Positions 18,703-27,864 of a stretch of DNA of 64,000 bases are shown piece by piece (the stretch's first letter is position 1; each line of letters begins with the position of its first letter). This DNA comes from Hyphococcus sp. (GTDB lineage: Bacteria > Pseudomonadota > Alphaproteobacteria > Caulobacterales > Parvularculaceae). Under the pieces are notes generated by a model, which saw nothing but the letters and a program-made list of their open reading frames with translations, did not search any database and was not told the origin of the DNA. The stretch is from contig JAJFGB010000011.1 of the NCBI GenBank assembly GCA_021776335.1, positions 434,001 through 498,000 on the forward strand, read 5' to 3'. The translations under genes were made by a program, and so were the position numbers.

Positions 18703-20298
18703 ATGAGCGGCAAAATTTTCAAATCTCTCGCGACTGTCAGCGGCATGACCATGATGAGCCGTGTGTTGGGTTTTGTGCGGCAAATATTGATGGCCGGCAT
18801 CATCGGCGCCGGAGGCAATCCGGTTGCAGATGCGTTTTGGGCGGCGTTCCGGCTGCCAAACATGTTTCGCCGTTTGTTTGCTGAAGGCGCGTTTCACGCT
18901 GCCTTTATTCCGATGTTTCAGGGGCGAAAAATCAAGGACGGCGATGCGGCGGCGAAGCTGTTCGCTGAAGAGGTGTTGTCGGGCCTGGTATTTATATTGA
19001 CGCTGCTGACAGTGCTGGTCGAGCTCGCGGCGCCGGCCTTTGTCTATTTGATCGCATCGGGATTTGAGAGCGAGCCGGAAAAATTCGCTCTGACGACGTT
19101 TTATACGCGGATTATGTTTCCTTATCTGATGATGATGTCGCTGGTGGGATTGCTGAGCGGCATATTAAATTCATTTGGGCGATTCGCGATGGCCGCCGGC
19201 GCGCCGCTCGCGCTTAATATTTGCCTTATTGCGGCTGTTCTTCTTTACGCCAACGCAGATACGGAAATTACCGGTCAGGCGGCGGCGTGGGGTGTTTTTG
19301 CTGGCGGCGTTGTGCAGTTGGCGCTCCTGATTTATGGAGCCGCACGTCAGGGTTTTTTATTAAAACTGCGGATGCCGCGCCTGACACCGGACGTTAAGCG
19401 GTTGTTTGTTCTTGGCGCTCCCGGCTTTATCAGCGCTGGCGCTGTTCAGATCAATCTCATCGTTGGCACCAATATCGCGAGCCGTGAGCCTGGCGCCGTT
19501 TCCTGGCTGATGAATGCAGACCAGCTCTATCAATTGCCATTGGCGGTTATCGGCATTGCACTTGCTGCCGTGCTGTTGCCGATGTTGTCCTTGCGCGTGA
19601 AGCAGGGCGATGAAGCGGGCGCGTTACGCGCTATCAATCGTTCGTTGGAAATTTCGGCACTTTTATGTTTCCCTGCGGCGGCTGCGTTTGTCGTCATGGG
19701 TGCGCCAATTTGCGATGCATTGTTTCGCGGGCTCGCCAGCGAGGCATTGTCGCTCTTCGGCGCCCGGCAGTCTGCTTTTACAGAGACTGACGTCCTGAAC
19801 ACGGGCGCCGCGCTTGCCATTTTTGGCTGGGGTCTGCCCGCTTTTGTCTGGCACAAGATTTTCTCGCCGGCCTTTTTTGCACGCGAAGATACGCGAACCC
19901 CGATGAATTATGCGCTGATTGCTATTGCTTTGAATACAATATTGGCGCTGGCGCTCTTCCCAACATTCGGGTTTTTGTCAGTTGTCTTCGCGACCGTGGT
20001 TGCGGCCTGGGTTCAGGTCTTTTTACTGGGTCAAAAACTTTATCGCCAGCGCCGGTTTCAACCCGGCGGCCGCCTTACTGCTCGGCTTTTGCGGATACTT
20101 CTCGCGAGCTTTGGGCTATCGGTATTTCTGAATGCTGCGCTCGACTACACGGATATTATTGCCGATCACTTATGGGATCGCTCATGGCTTGCGATCATTG
20201 GGATCTCCAGCGCCGGCCTCGTTGTCTATGGCATTTTGGCGCTGGCGCTTGGCGCCGTGCGTCCTTCTGACTACAAGACCGTCACCGGCGGAAAGTAG
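18703..20298 (+). CDS. murJ: Lipid II flippase MurJ
   Basis: Integral membrane protein of the MOP superfamily that moves lipid II across the inner membrane for peptidoglycan synthesis. The 531-residue protein starts with the MurJ/MviN hallmark SRVLGFVRQILMAGIIGAGG and A-D-A-F-W-A-A-F-R-L-P-N-M-F-R-R-L-F-A-E-G, followed by about 14 hydrophobic helices. The length is normal. It follows glnD by 60 bp and precedes trpS by 31 bp. glnD-murJ-trpS is a recurrent alphaproteobacterial order and may be one transcription unit. Within the window it works with the class A PBP and GlmM in cell-wall assembly. Confidence 0.96.
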   Translation: MSGKIFKSLATVSGMTMMSRVLGFVRQILMAGIIGAGGNPVADAFWAAFRLPNMFRRLFAEGAFHAAFIPMFQGRKIKDGDAAAKLFAEEVLSGLVFILTLLTVLVELAAPAFVYLIASGFESEPEKFALTTFYTRIMFPYLMMMSLVGLLSGILNSFGRFAMAAGAPLALNICLIAAVLLYANADTEITGQAAAWGVFAGGVVQLALLIYGAARQGFLLKLRMPRLTPDVKRLFVLGAPGFISAGAVQINLIVGTNIASREPGAVSWLMNADQLYQLPLAVIGIALAAVLLPMLSLRVKQGDEAGALRAINRSLEISALLCFPAAAAFVVMGAPICDALFRGLASEALSLFGARQSAFTETDVLNTGAALAIFGWGLPAFVWHKIFSPAFFAREDTRTPMNYALIAIALNTILALALFPTFGFLSVVFATVVAAWVQVFLLGQKLYRQRRFQPGGRLTARLLRILLASFGLSVFLNAALDYTDIIADHLWDRSWLAIIGISSAGLVVYGILALALGAVRPSDYKTVTGGK

Positions 20299-20329
20299 CT
20301 CCGCATCCATTCAGTAAAGAGCAGGTTTC

Positions 20330-21346
20330 ATGAGCGGTTATCAGGGTCCATTACGCATATTGTCGGGCATTCAGCCTTCGGGCGGCATGCATCTGGGTAA
20401 CTACCTTGGGGCTATACGAAAGTTTGTGGAGCTCCAGCATCAATATGAATGCTATTATTGTGTTGTTGATATGCATGCGATCACTGTCTGGCAGGACCCG
20501 GCAAAATTGCGCGCGCAAACCTTTCACATCGCGGCGAGTTATCTTGCCGCCGGCGTTGACCCGAACATCGCAGCGATTTTCCATCAATCTGCCGTGGGCG
20601 CCCATGCGGAACTCGCGTGGATTTTCAACTGCGTCGCGCGGTTGGGCTGGATCGACCGTATGACACAGTTCAAGGACAAAGCTGGCAAGGACAAAGAGCG
20701 CGCCTCTGTCGGCCTTTATACTTATCCGGTGCTGCAGGCCGCGGACATTCTTGTTTATAAAGCGACCCACGTACCCGTTGGCGAGGACCAGAAACAACAT
20801 CTGGAGCTATCGCGAGATATTGCCGGCAAATTCAATCATGATTTCGATGCCGAAGATTTCTTCCCTTTGCCCGAGCCCTTAATCAAAGGGCCCGGTGCGC
20901 GAATTATGTCGCTGCGGGACGGCGCGAAGAAAATGTCGAAATCAGACCCTTCTGAAAATGCCTGTATATTCTTGAGCGACGATTCTGATGTGATCGCCCG
21001 GAAAATTAAAAAGGCGAAGTCTGATCCGGAACCCTTGCCATCAGAAGCCGCTGGGTTGGAGGGGCGTCCGGAGGCGGCTAATCTTGTCGGTATTTATGCT
21101 GCGCTATCGGGTAGTTCCGATGCGGAGGTCCTTAAGGAATATGGCGGTCAGGGATTTGGCGTGTTTAAACCGGCGCTCGCGGAACTTGTGGTTGAAAAAC
21201 TCTCGCCGATCAGCGCTGAGTTGCGCCGGCTCGAAGCTGACCCCGGGTTTTTGCAAAAAACCTTGGGCGAGGGCGCGGCGCGTGCGGCGGCCGTCGCCGA
21301 TCCCGTGGTCAAAGAAGTCAAGGAAATCGTTGGATTTCTGCCCTAG
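20330..21346 (+). CDS. trpS: Tryptophan--tRNA ligase
   Basis: Class I aminoacyl-tRNA synthetase charging tRNA-Trp, 338 residues. The nucleotide-binding signatures are present: the HIGH-equivalent region in [15 protein letters not shown] near residue 15 and KMSKS in [11 protein letters not shown]. The C-terminal anticodon-binding helical part is complete, and the length is standard for bacterial TrpRS. A GAGCAGG ribosome-binding site lies upstream of ATG 20330. It sits 31 bp after murJ, suggesting cotranscription. No tryptophan-sensing leader was seen. The gene downstream, a GT2 glycosyltransferase, is 128 bp away and probably has its own promoter. Confidence 0.97.
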   Translation: MSGYQGPLRILSGIQPSGGMHLGNYLGAIRKFVELQHQYECYYCVVDMHAITVWQDPAKLRAQTFHIAASYLAAGVDPNIAAIFHQSAVGAHAELAWIFNCVARLGWIDRMTQFKDKAGKDKERASVGLYTYPVLQAADILVYKATHVPVGEDQKQHLELSRDIAGKFNHDFDAEDFFPLPEPLIKGPGARIMSLRDGAKKMSKSDPSENACIFLSDDSDVIARKIKKAKSDPEPLPSEAAGLEGRPEAANLVGIYAALSGSSDAEVLKEYGGQGFGVFKPALAELVVEKLSPISAELRRLEADPGFLQKTLGEGAARAAAVADPVVKEVKEIVGFLP

Positions 21347-21474
21347 GGGGGGTGAAAATGTGCGCAGTTTCGTTGTGTTGTGGCAGTTTGTGGTAGAACG
21401 CTTTTAAATTGTTAACGCCTCGCGCGCGATGGTTGGTTGAGTGAGGTTTTCCACCCGGTTCGATAAGACTGAAT

Positions 21475-22503
21475 ATGATGATGACAGACAGTCCAGCACC
21501 GAGAGAACATCGACTGCGTCCGGCGCGGCCGCTGATTTCCATTGTGGCGCCCTGCTATAATGAGGCTGAAAGCGTCGACCTCTTTGTCGAGACAATTTTT
21601 TCGATCCTCGCGAGCCAGGATTTTGATGTCGAGCTGGTCTTCGTTGATGACGGCAGCACTGATGCAACGCGCACAAAACTGGTTGCGCTCGCCGACCAGC
21701 ATTCTGAGATTCGGCTCGTCATTTTTTCGCGCAATTTCGGCAAAGAAGCCGCCCTTACCGCCGGTCTTGACCATGCTCGCGGCGATGCTGTCATTGTCAT
21801 GGATGCTGATCTGCAGGACCCGCCAGAATTGATCCTTGATTTCATCGAAAAATGGCGTGAAGGATTTGAAGTTGTCTACGGCATGCGCGAAGATCGCACC
21901 TCTGACACAGCAGCGAAACGTATCACAGCCAATGGGTTTTATCGGCTCTTTAATAAAATCTCCGGCGTCAAGATTCCACAAAACACAGGCGACTATCGGT
22001 TGATTGATCGCCGGGTCGTTGAAACAATAAAATCTCTGCCGGAACGTTCGCGTTTTATGAAGGGATTGTTCGCCTGGGTCGGTTACAGGTCAACAGGCGT
22101 TTTATATGTGCGACCGGAACGCGCTGCGGGCGAAACAAAATTCAGTTTTTGGCGCCTCTGGAATTTTGCGATGGACGGCATTGTCGGATTTTCAACTGTG
22201 CCGTTGCGCGTATGGAGCTATATCGGCGCAGGCGTTGCACTTTTGTCTGTCGTCTATGCGTCAATAATAATATTACAAACGCTGATCAGCGGCGTCGACG
22301 TTCCCGGCTACGCATCCCTTCTTGTCTTTGTGTTGTTTTTCGGCAGTGTACAGCTTATTTCTGTTGGCGTGCTTGGCGAATACATTTCCCGGCTCTTCAT
22401 CGAAGCCAAACAACGGCCAATTTATATTGTCGATGAGATATACGCGCAGGATTCAAAAGATTACGTGGTTTCGCCGGTGCGCGGAGCGGAAGCTGCAGAA
22501 TAA
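21475..22503 (+). CDS. GT2 family polyprenyl-phosphate glycosyltransferase (GtrB/DPM1-like)
   Basis: Membrane-anchored glycosyltransferase of 342 residues. The N-terminal GT-A domain starts ISIVAPCYNEAESVDLFVE and carries the nucleotide-sugar motifs FVDDGSTDATR and MDADLQDPPELI. The loop M-K-G-L-F-A-W-V-G-Y is typical of bactoprenol-phosphate glucosyltransferases such as GtrB and of dolichol-phosphate mannose synthases. Two C-terminal TM helices (about 240-265 and 275-300) anchor it. It probably loads a sugar onto undecaprenyl phosphate for envelope glycan modification; the sugar cannot be told. Three consecutive ATG codons (21475, 21478, 21481) compete as the start. No flippase partner such as GtrA is adjacent. 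Confidence 0.88.
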   Translation: MMMTDSPAPREHRLRPARPLISIVAPCYNEAESVDLFVETIFSILASQDFDVELVFVDDGSTDATRTKLVALADQHSEIRLVIFSRNFGKEAALTAGLDHARGDAVIVMDADLQDPPELILDFIEKWREGFEVVYGMREDRTSDTAAKRITANGFYRLFNKISGVKIPQNTGDYRLIDRRVVETIKSLPERSRFMKGLFAWVGYRSTGVLYVRPERAAGETKFSFWRLWNFAMDGIVGFSTVPLRVWSYIGAGVALLSVVYASIIILQTLISGVDVPGYASLLVFVLFFGSVQLISVGVLGEYISRLFIEAKQRPIYIVDEIYAQDSKDYVVSPVRGAEAAE

Positions 22504-22630
22504 CGCGCTTTCGTTGCCAAAACCCAAACAATATCAAAAGCATAAACTAGTAGCGGAAGTGATTGAACCACTCTGCCTGTGCCGCCGACTTACTATTTGA
22601 ATGACAGTTTAAACAAAAAGCGGGGCAGTG

Positions 22631-23194
22631 ATGCACCGGGATAAAGCGCGCATATTCGACGAATACCTGGCAGCCGCTGCTCGTGTCGGCGATCGTGATG
22701 CCTTCAGCCGCCTGGCTGCGCGTTGGCAGTCGCGACTGCTGCGTCATGCATACCGCCTGTCTGGCGATCACGAGGCCGCGCGCGATATTGTTCAGGACGC
22801 ATGGGCCGACATTGTAAAAGGGCTGCCATCCCTAAGGGACTCAGGCGTTTTCCCGGCATGGGCTCATCGCATCGTGACGCGCCGCGCCGCCGATTCAATT
22901 CGGCGCGCGCAACGGCGTCGCCGGACGAATGATGCGTTTGCGGCGGAGCCTGCGCGGGAGGACCAGTCCGCGGCGGCGTTGGAGCTGGCGGTCGATGTGC
23001 CGCCGCTTGCTGTTGCGATGGCTGCATTGCCGTCTGATCAGCGGGCGGCAATCGCACTTTTTTATCAAGAGGAATTCAGCGTAGCGGAAATCGCCGTTGC
23101 GTTGGAGGTTCCCGCGGGCACCGTCAAGACCCGCCTTATGCACGCCCGCCGCAAATTGCGCGCGGCTTTGGAAGAAAGGAAGTCAGATGTCTGA
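22631..23194 (+). CDS. ECF-type RNA polymerase sigma factor
   Basis: Sigma-70 family factor of 187 residues with only regions 2 and 4. Region 2 is recognisable in YRLSGDHEAARDIVQDAWAD and the following W-A-H-R-I-V-T-R-R. Region 4 has A-L-P-S-D-Q-R-A-A-I-A-L-F-Y and the helix-turn-helix FSVAEIAVALEVPAGTVKTR. ATG 22631 is preferred over the overlapping GTG 22628 and is preceded by GGGGCAG. Its last 8 bp overlap the start of a small membrane protein, so the two are probably translationally coupled. That arrangement is typical of a sigma factor and its membrane regulator. The inducing signal and regulon are unknown. Confidence 0.9.
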   Translation: MHRDKARIFDEYLAAAARVGDRDAFSRLAARWQSRLLRHAYRLSGDHEAARDIVQDAWADIVKGLPSLRDSGVFPAWAHRIVTRRAADSIRRAQRRRRTNDAFAAEPAREDQSAAALELAVDVPPLAVAMAALPSDQRAAIALFYQEEFSVAEIAVALEVPAGTVKTRLMHARRKLRAALEERKSDV

Positions 23195-23561
23195 TCTTGA
23201 CCGACAGATCGAAGAAGCACTTACCGCTGAGGACCGTGCGCTGCTCGATGAATTCGGCGAGCAAGGGCTGATCGAGCAGGCCTTTGGCGTATATCAAGGG
23301 AAATTCCGCTGGGTCGCGATGATGGCAAGCATCGCTATGCTCGTCCTTACTGCCGGGGCTTTTTACTCGGTTTGGATGTTTTTTCAATCCGGCGATACCG
23401 TTCTCGCGGTTCGATGGGGGAGCCTGGCGTGGCTTTTGATGACCATGGTCGGATTCATGAAAGTGTGGTTCTGGATGCGCATGGAATCCAACCGCGTAAT
23501 ACGTGAGATCAAGCGGGTAGAGCTGCAGGTTGTGCAGTTGCGATCAAAGCAGATTGTATAG
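23187..23561 (+). CDS. Small two-TM membrane protein overlapping the sigma factor gene (DUF6768-like), possible anti-sigma factor
   Basis: 124-residue protein starting at ATG 23187, eight bases inside the sigma factor gene, with GAAAGGA upstream. The N-terminal 45 residues are acidic and cytoplasmic (SDLDRQIEEALTAEDRALLD), followed by two TM helices (about 48-70 and 80-98) and a basic, coiled-coil-like tail. It resembles the DUF6768 family, which commonly follows ECF sigma genes. Coupling, membrane location and a sigma-facing acidic N-terminus make an anti-sigma or signal-relay role likely, but there is no zinc-binding ZAS motif (HxxxCxxC). The assignment is by context, not by direct evidence. 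Confidence 0.75.
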   Translation: MSDLDRQIEEALTAEDRALLDEFGEQGLIEQAFGVYQGKFRWVAMMASIAMLVLTAGAFYSVWMFFQSGDTVLAVRWGSLAWLLMTMVGFMKVWFWMRMESNRVIREIKRVELQVVQLRSKQIV

Positions 23562-23612
23562 CGCGCCCTTTTTCGACTAGTCTTTCGGTTCGGATTGAAA
23601 AGGATCGATCTT

Positions 23613-24872
23613 ATGCGCTTAGGATTGTTTTTCGCCCTTGGTCTTGCAGCTTTGGCGGGCTGCACTGCGCGTGAAGAACACGTCGCCAGTGAAAATACAC
23701 CGACACAAAGCGTTCGATTTGCAACGTTCAACGTCTATCTCAATCGCCCGATGGAAGGTGCGTTGGTCACGGACCTCGGAACGACAGATAACCCGCAGGC
23801 GCAAAAAGTTGCGGAAATTATTCAACGCATGGCGCCGGACGTTCTCTTGCTGAACGAGTTTGATCATGACGACGCAGGCGAAGGGTTGCAGCTGTTTCGC
23901 GAGAATTATCTGGAACGGAGCCAGAATGGCGCCGCGCCCGCAATATACCCGCATGTACTCGCTGCGCCCTCAAACACCGGACTGTCGTCCGGCCATGATC
24001 TTGACCGCGATGGGATGGTTACTACCGAATCGGGGTCGCGCGCTTATGGAGGCGATGCTTTCGGGTATGGTGAATTTCCGGGTCAATACGCGATGGCAAT
24101 CCTGTCGAAATACCCCATCGATGAGGAGCGCGTGCGCAGTTTCCAACAATTCCGATGGATAGATATGCCAAACGCATTGCTGCCTGATGATCCGGAAACA
24201 GCTGAACCGGATGATTGGTACAGCGCTGAGGCGATGGAGGAGTTTCGCCTGTCGTCAAAAAGCCATTGGGATGTGCCGATCATGATTGGCGACAAGGTCG
24301 TGCATGTGTTGGCGGCGCACCCAACGCCGCCGGGGTTTGACGGCGATGAAGACCGGAACGGCAAGCGCAATCACGACGAAATAAGACTGCTTGCCGATTA
24401 CCTGACGCCAGGCGCGATGGCGTATCTCTATGACGATGTTGGTGACCCAGCTGCGCTTCCTGCCGGAACGCGATTTGTTATCATGGGCGACCTCAACGCG
24501 GACCCTCATGATGGCAGCGGCGTTGACGGGGCAATTGAGCAATTGCTGGATGCGCCAGCCGTCAGCCAGGCCGCTGCGCCGACAAGTGCTGGCGGCGCCC
24601 AACAGGCGCAAATTCAGGCCGGCGCCAATCTCACCCATATTGGCCCGCCGTCAGAGGATACCGCAGATTTCAATGACGACCCAACGCGCGGGATTGGCAA
24701 TTTGCACCTTGATTTTGTGTTGTTTTCAAAATTCGGTTTTCGGGAAACAGCCTCCGGCGTTTTTTGGCCGGGCCCTGAAGAGCAGCATTATGATTTGATC
24801 GGGCCGGGATTTCCCATTGAAAGTTCTGACCATCGCATGGTTTGGCGCGATCTAACTCTCACCGAGGAGTGA
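23613..24872 (+). CDS. Lipoprotein of the endonuclease/exonuclease/phosphatase fold
   Basis: Exported 419-residue protein. ATG 23613 follows AAAAGGA and opens a lipoprotein signal (MRLGLFFALGLAALAGC, acylated Cys in L-A-G-C). The EEP fold is seen in VRFATFNVYLNRP at the start, LLLNEFDHDD (metal-binding Glu), GDLNADPHDGSG and the C-terminal SSDHRMVWRDL with the catalytic Asp-His pair. Members hydrolyse phosphodiester or phosphate bonds in nucleic acids, lipids or inositides. Being a periplasmic or outer-membrane lipoprotein suggests extracellular DNA, phospholipid or phosphate scavenging. It starts 52 bp after the sigma/DUF6768 pair and may belong to its operon or regulon. Confidence 0.85.
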   Translation: MRLGLFFALGLAALAGCTAREEHVASENTPTQSVRFATFNVYLNRPMEGALVTDLGTTDNPQAQKVAEIIQRMAPDVLLLNEFDHDDAGEGLQLFRENYLERSQNGAAPAIYPHVLAAPSNTGLSSGHDLDRDGMVTTESGSRAYGGDAFGYGEFPGQYAMAILSKYPIDEERVRSFQQFRWIDMPNALLPDDPETAEPDDWYSAEAMEEFRLSSKSHWDVPIMIGDKVVHVLAAHPTPPGFDGDEDRNGKRNHDEIRLLADYLTPGAMAYLYDDVGDPAALPAGTRFVIMGDLNADPHDGSGVDGAIEQLLDAPAVSQAAAPTSAGGAQQAQIQAGANLTHIGPPSEDTADFNDDPTRGIGNLHLDFVLFSKFGFRETASGVFWPGPEEQHYDLIGPGFPIESSDHRMVWRDLTLTEE

Positions 24873-24904
24873 TCTGGGTGCGCGTCTAGAGATTTAATCT
24901 GCAC

Positions 24905-25363
24905 CTAATCATCGATCGGTTTTAGGTCTGGCGGCGCCCATTTGCGTCTTGCCTCCACGGAAAACAGTCTGTCGCGACTATAATACGCCAGTGGATAAGA
25001 TCGTTCGGCGAGTGGTGAGGCCAGCAAACGTGTGACGCATTCCGGTAGCGGCTCGTGCTTGAGCGGCGCCAGGAATTGATCAATTCGGCGCAAAAAAAAC
25101 AACGTGATCGTCTGGTGATAACCTTCACTATCAGTGTTCGAAACGCCGGTTGCTTCATTATAGGCGCGAATGAGGCTCGGCATCGCCGCTTCGGCGCCCG
25201 TCAGGCCCCGCTCGTCTAGTAGCGCTGCCGCCGCCGTCAGATGCGCGGCATGGGTCCATTCCGGTTTTGGCAATGTTCGCGCGCGCAAGCCCTCAAGAAT
25301 GCGCGCAACCATTGCCTCGTCGACAGTCGCGCCTTGGCGTAGTGGTTCGAACTTGTCGCTCAT
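24905..25363 (-). CDS. Uncharacterised 152-aa protein (family with W-T-H-x-x-H-L motif)
   Basis: Not assigned to a named family. Notable conserved-looking blocks are PEWTHAAHL (W36, H38, H41), NTDSEGYHQTITLFFL (H82, T84, T86) and YYSRDRLFSVEARRKWAPPD near the C-terminus. It is soluble and predicted largely helical, without signal peptide or TM segment. The closely spaced histidines could bind a metal, but this is inference. It begins 7 bp after the isoaspartyl peptidase stop codon on the minus strand, so the two are likely cotranscribed. A distant relative with the same three blocks lies at 51051-51443. Confidence 0.8.
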   Translation of the reverse strand: MSDKFEPLRQGATVDEAMVARILEGLRARTLPKPEWTHAAHLTAAAALLDERGLTGAEAAMPSLIRAYNEATGVSNTDSEGYHQTITLFFLRRIDQFLAPLKHEPLPECVTRLLASPLAERSYPLAYYSRDRLFSVEARRKWAPPDLKPIDD

Positions 25364-25369
25364 TAAAGC

Positions 25370-26266
25370 CTAAAAGGTCGCCGCGAAAAGTTCCTGATCG
25401 GGACCAAAACCGGCGCGTTTCATGCCATCCGAGTTCCAGGCAAAGGCGACATCGCCGTCGCGTGAAACGGCAATGACGCCGCCATCGCCGCCGAGTCGCG
25501 CAACATCTTTGATTAACCCGGCGGTTGCCTGCTGAAGGTCCGCGCCCTGATAACGGACCCGGCTCGCCACATCCTGAGCCCCGCCGGCCAGAATAAAATA
25601 TTCACCGAGCCCGGTGCAGGATGCGGCGACATATTCATCCGCCCACGTTCCTGATCCGACCAATGGTGTATCGCCGACGCGGCCTTCGAGTTTGCCGAAG
25701 ACACCGCCGGTCGATGTCGCTGCTGCAAGCAGGCCGTTCGCGTCAAGCGCCACAGCGCCAACCGTTCCATGACCGAGCTCTGCGCGCGTCATTTCCTCAG
25801 GCTCTACGCCAATCGGAACGACGTAATAATTGTCTGGATCTTCGATGAACTCAAAACCATGCGCCCTGCAAAAGTTTTCGGCGCCCAACCCCGCCAGCAT
25901 CACATGAGGGGTTTCGTCCATCACCGCTCGTGCCGCCTTAATCGGGGCCTTGAGGTTTTTGACAGCTGCGATAGCGCCAGCAACCCGTGTTGCAGAACCG
26001 GGCGCACCCGCCATTATCGAAGCGTCAAGCTCTGTATACCCCGCTCTGTTCGGCGCTGCGCCCTTGCCAGCGATATAGAGACCGGATTTCTCCATTTCTG
26101 TCACCAGCTCTTCGACGACATTTACGGCATCGGCGCCGTCTTTCAGCATTGTTTCGCCGCGCTGCGCCAAACTTAGAAGATGGGCCTCTGCCTTCGAATA
26201 GTCGCGGCCGGCACGTGCGCCGGCCCCGCCATGGATGGCCAGTGCGACTTTATGTGTTTTTGTCAT
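25370..26266 (-). CDS. iaaA: Isoaspartyl peptidase/L-asparaginase (Ntn hydrolase)
   Basis: Plant-type asparaginase of 298 residues that removes beta-aspartyl residues from damaged peptides and hydrolyses asparagine. It is an N-terminal nucleophile hydrolase; autocleavage is expected before T168 in [20 protein letters not shown], releasing the nucleophile threonine. The early I-H-G-G-A-G motif, the TSTGG loop after the nucleophile and the downstream [10 protein letters not shown] sequence are all typical. The length is normal (E. coli IaaA 321). The next gene starts 7 bp downstream and encodes the uncharacterised W-T-H-x-x-H-L protein. No signal peptide, so it acts in the cytoplasm. Confidence 0.92.
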   Translation of the reverse strand: MTKTHKVALAIHGGAGARAGRDYSKAEAHLLSLAQRGETMLKDGADAVNVVEELVTEMEKSGLYIAGKGAAPNRAGYTELDASIMAGAPGSATRVAGAIAAVKNLKAPIKAARAVMDETPHVMLAGLGAENFCRAHGFEFIEDPDNYYVVPIGVEPEEMTRAELGHGTVGAVALDANGLLAAATSTGGVFGKLEGRVGDTPLVGSGTWADEYVAASCTGLGEYFILAGGAQDVASRVRYQGADLQQATAGLIKDVARLGGDGGVIAVSRDGDVAFAWNSDGMKRAGFGPDQELFAATF

Positions 26267-26296
26267 GAGGCGTTCCTGAAGATTTCAATCGCACTC

Positions 26297-26345
26297 TAGC
26301 GCATTTCTGGAGCTAAAAGTGAAGCTTTTGATTCGGTGCGTTTAT
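26297..26345. repeat. Degenerate copy of an intergenic palindromic repeat
   Basis: Sequence AGCGCATTTCTGGAGCTAAA and the bases after it resemble the left half of the larger inverted repeat at 63493-63541 (AGCGCATTTCCGGAAAAGTG). It lies between two genes, 5' of the asparaginase and gpmA. A related fragment, CTTCCGGAAAAGT, occurs after mutS near 15822. Similarity is by eye and the copy is imperfect. Confidence 0.3.
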
Positions 26346-26409
26346 GCGTCTGGCCAATTGACTGCGCAGCTATTAAGAGAGCGCGAACGCCGCCAATCAG
26401 GAGAATGTG

Positions 26410-27135
26410 ATGACGCGCCTTGCGTTGGTCCGGCACGGACAAAGCCAGTGGAATCTGGAAAACCGGTTTACCGGTTGGGTTGACGTGGACCTAACAGACA
26501 GGGGCCGCACTGAAGCACATCAGGCTGGGGAGCTGCTCAAGGAAACCGGCATTGAGTTTTCTGCCTGTTTTACCTCTGTGCAAAAGCGTGCGATTCGGAC
26601 GTTATGGATTGCGCTTGATGAGATGGATCGGATGTGGCTGCCTGTAACGCGGGCTTGGCAACTCAATGAACGCCACTATGGCGGACTTACAGGGCTCAAC
26701 AAGGCGGAAACCGCTGAAAAACATGGTGCGGACCAGGTGAAAATCTGGCGACGCAGTTATGACACGCCGCCGCCGCCGCTGGATGGCGCGAGCGAGCATA
26801 ATATGGCTGATGACCCGCGTTACAAACTCTATGGCGCGACCGCGCCATCAGCAGAATCGCTGAAATCAACGCTCGATCGCGTGCAGCCATATTTTGAAAA
26901 AGAGATCGCGCCAAAGCTCAAAGAAAATGCACCGCTGATCATTGCTGCGCATGGAAATTCGTTGCGTGCGCTGGTTAAGATCTTGCTCAATGTGTCCGAC
27001 GGCGACATCGTCAACCTCGAGATCCCCACCGGCAATCCCCTGCTTTTTGATTTGATTGATGGCTCGATCACGCCCTCTGCGGTCCGGTATCTCGACCCAT
27101 CCCGCGCCGAAGCTTTACCGCCCATCGCTTCCTAG
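26410..27135 (+). CDS. gpmA: 2,3-bisphosphoglycerate-dependent phosphoglycerate mutase
   Basis: Interconverts 3- and 2-phosphoglycerate in glycolysis and gluconeogenesis. The 241-residue protein begins with the histidine phosphatase signature [20 protein letters not shown] (phosphorylated His9) and contains [13 protein letters not shown] and the second catalytic histidine in [12 protein letters not shown]. The length is typical of dPGM. ATG 26410 has CAGGAG 7-12 bp upstream and is preferred to the GTG at 26407. It sits close to the tkt-gap-pgk-aldolase group but is separated by two minus-strand genes, so it is transcribed independently. It converges on zapA (3-bp gap). Confidence 0.95.
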   Translation: MTRLALVRHGQSQWNLENRFTGWVDVDLTDRGRTEAHQAGELLKETGIEFSACFTSVQKRAIRTLWIALDEMDRMWLPVTRAWQLNERHYGGLTGLNKAETAEKHGADQVKIWRRSYDTPPPPLDGASEHNMADDPRYKLYGATAPSAESLKSTLDRVQPYFEKEIAPKLKENAPLIIAAHGNSLRALVKILLNVSDGDIVNLEIPTGNPLLFDLIDGSITPSAVRYLDPSRAEALPPIAS

Positions 27136-27138
27136 AGG

Positions 27139-27468
27139 TCAAGTCTGATCGAGACGCTCGGCGATCTCCTCGACGCGGACGACCGCCGCATCAATGGCTC
27201 TGCTTGCGCCACCAAGTGTCTCCGGTGTTAGTGCGTCGGTGGCCTGTTCCATGTCTGTAGCGCGCGTCTTCGCTTCGAATAACTCGTCGCAAATTGTCAA
27301 TGCGGAAAGCAGCATAAGCCGCGCATCGCCGATCTGGCCGAGTTCAGATGCAAGGTCTGTTACATGCCGGTCGTAATAGGCTGCCAGCTGATTGAGCCGC
27401 TCTTCCTGGCCGTCCTCGCAGGTTACGCGATAGTCGCGACCGTTCACCCGGATATCAACTTCCGCCAT
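27139..27468 (-). CDS. zapA: Cell division protein ZapA
   Basis: Small FtsZ-ring stabiliser of 109 residues. The N-terminal beta-rich head V-D-I-R-V-N-G-R-D-Y-R-V-T-C is typical, followed by the helical core (RLNQLAAYYDRHVTDLAS) and a C-terminal coiled coil containing LLSALTICDELFEA. The start at ATG 27468 is chosen because AAAG lies about 9 bp upstream; in-frame ATGs at 27477 and 27492 are possible. Its 5' end overlaps the preceding coiled-coil gene by 14 bp on the same strand, indicating translational coupling. Proximity to tkt-gap-pgk is common in alphaproteobacteria. Confidence 0.9.
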   Translation of the reverse strand: MAEVDIRVNGRDYRVTCEDGQEERLNQLAAYYDRHVTDLASELGQIGDARLMLLSALTICDELFEAKTRATDMEQATDALTPETLGGASRAIDAAVVRVEEIAERLDQT

Positions 27469-27703
27469 TGCGCTCATCTTTCGCGTGTGCACTGCTTTCC
27501 AGCAGCGTTTTCAAATCGCTGATCGAGGCGGTTAGACCGCTGCTCGCATTGCTGGCGTGTTTACGGGCGGCGAGCGCCTGGCGTCGCGCAGCGGCGATCG
27601 CATCGTCAGCTGCCGAAAGGTCGTCGAGTCGATTTTCGAGCTTCGATTCGAGGTTTTCAAGCGCATTCGCCAGATTGTGGACAGCATTTTCAAGAACAGT
27701 CAT
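27455..27703 (-). CDS. Coiled-coil protein upstream of zapA (DUF4164-like)
   Basis: Small coiled-coil protein of about 82 residues ending at 27455. The conserved-looking part begins at MTVLENAVHNLANALENLES, then R-L-D-D-L-S and a long Ala-rich helix. The open frame reaches back to 27901, but that extension lies over the transketolase start and has no family resemblance. ATG 27703 (AGAGG about 11 bp upstream) is preferred, with ATG 27712 as the alternative. It resembles DUF4164, which recurs immediately upstream of zapA in alphaproteobacteria. A cell-division role is inferred from that linkage and the 14-bp overlap with zapA. Confidence 0.72.
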   Translation of the reverse strand: MTVLENAVHNLANALENLESKLENRLDDLSAADDAIAAARRQALAARKHASNASSGLTASISDLKTLLESSAHAKDERNGGS

Positions 27704-27864
27704 CGCCGTCATCGCCTCTTTGTCACCATGTCTGCGGCTAATGTGACGCTCCCGGGTGATTCTGTCCAGCGGGCGCGGCGCCGCTCTTGACCCCCGGATC
27801 ACCGCAATGCATGTAGCGCGCAACAAATTTCCGTCTTTTTCTCCGGCGATTAGAGGTTCCTCAC

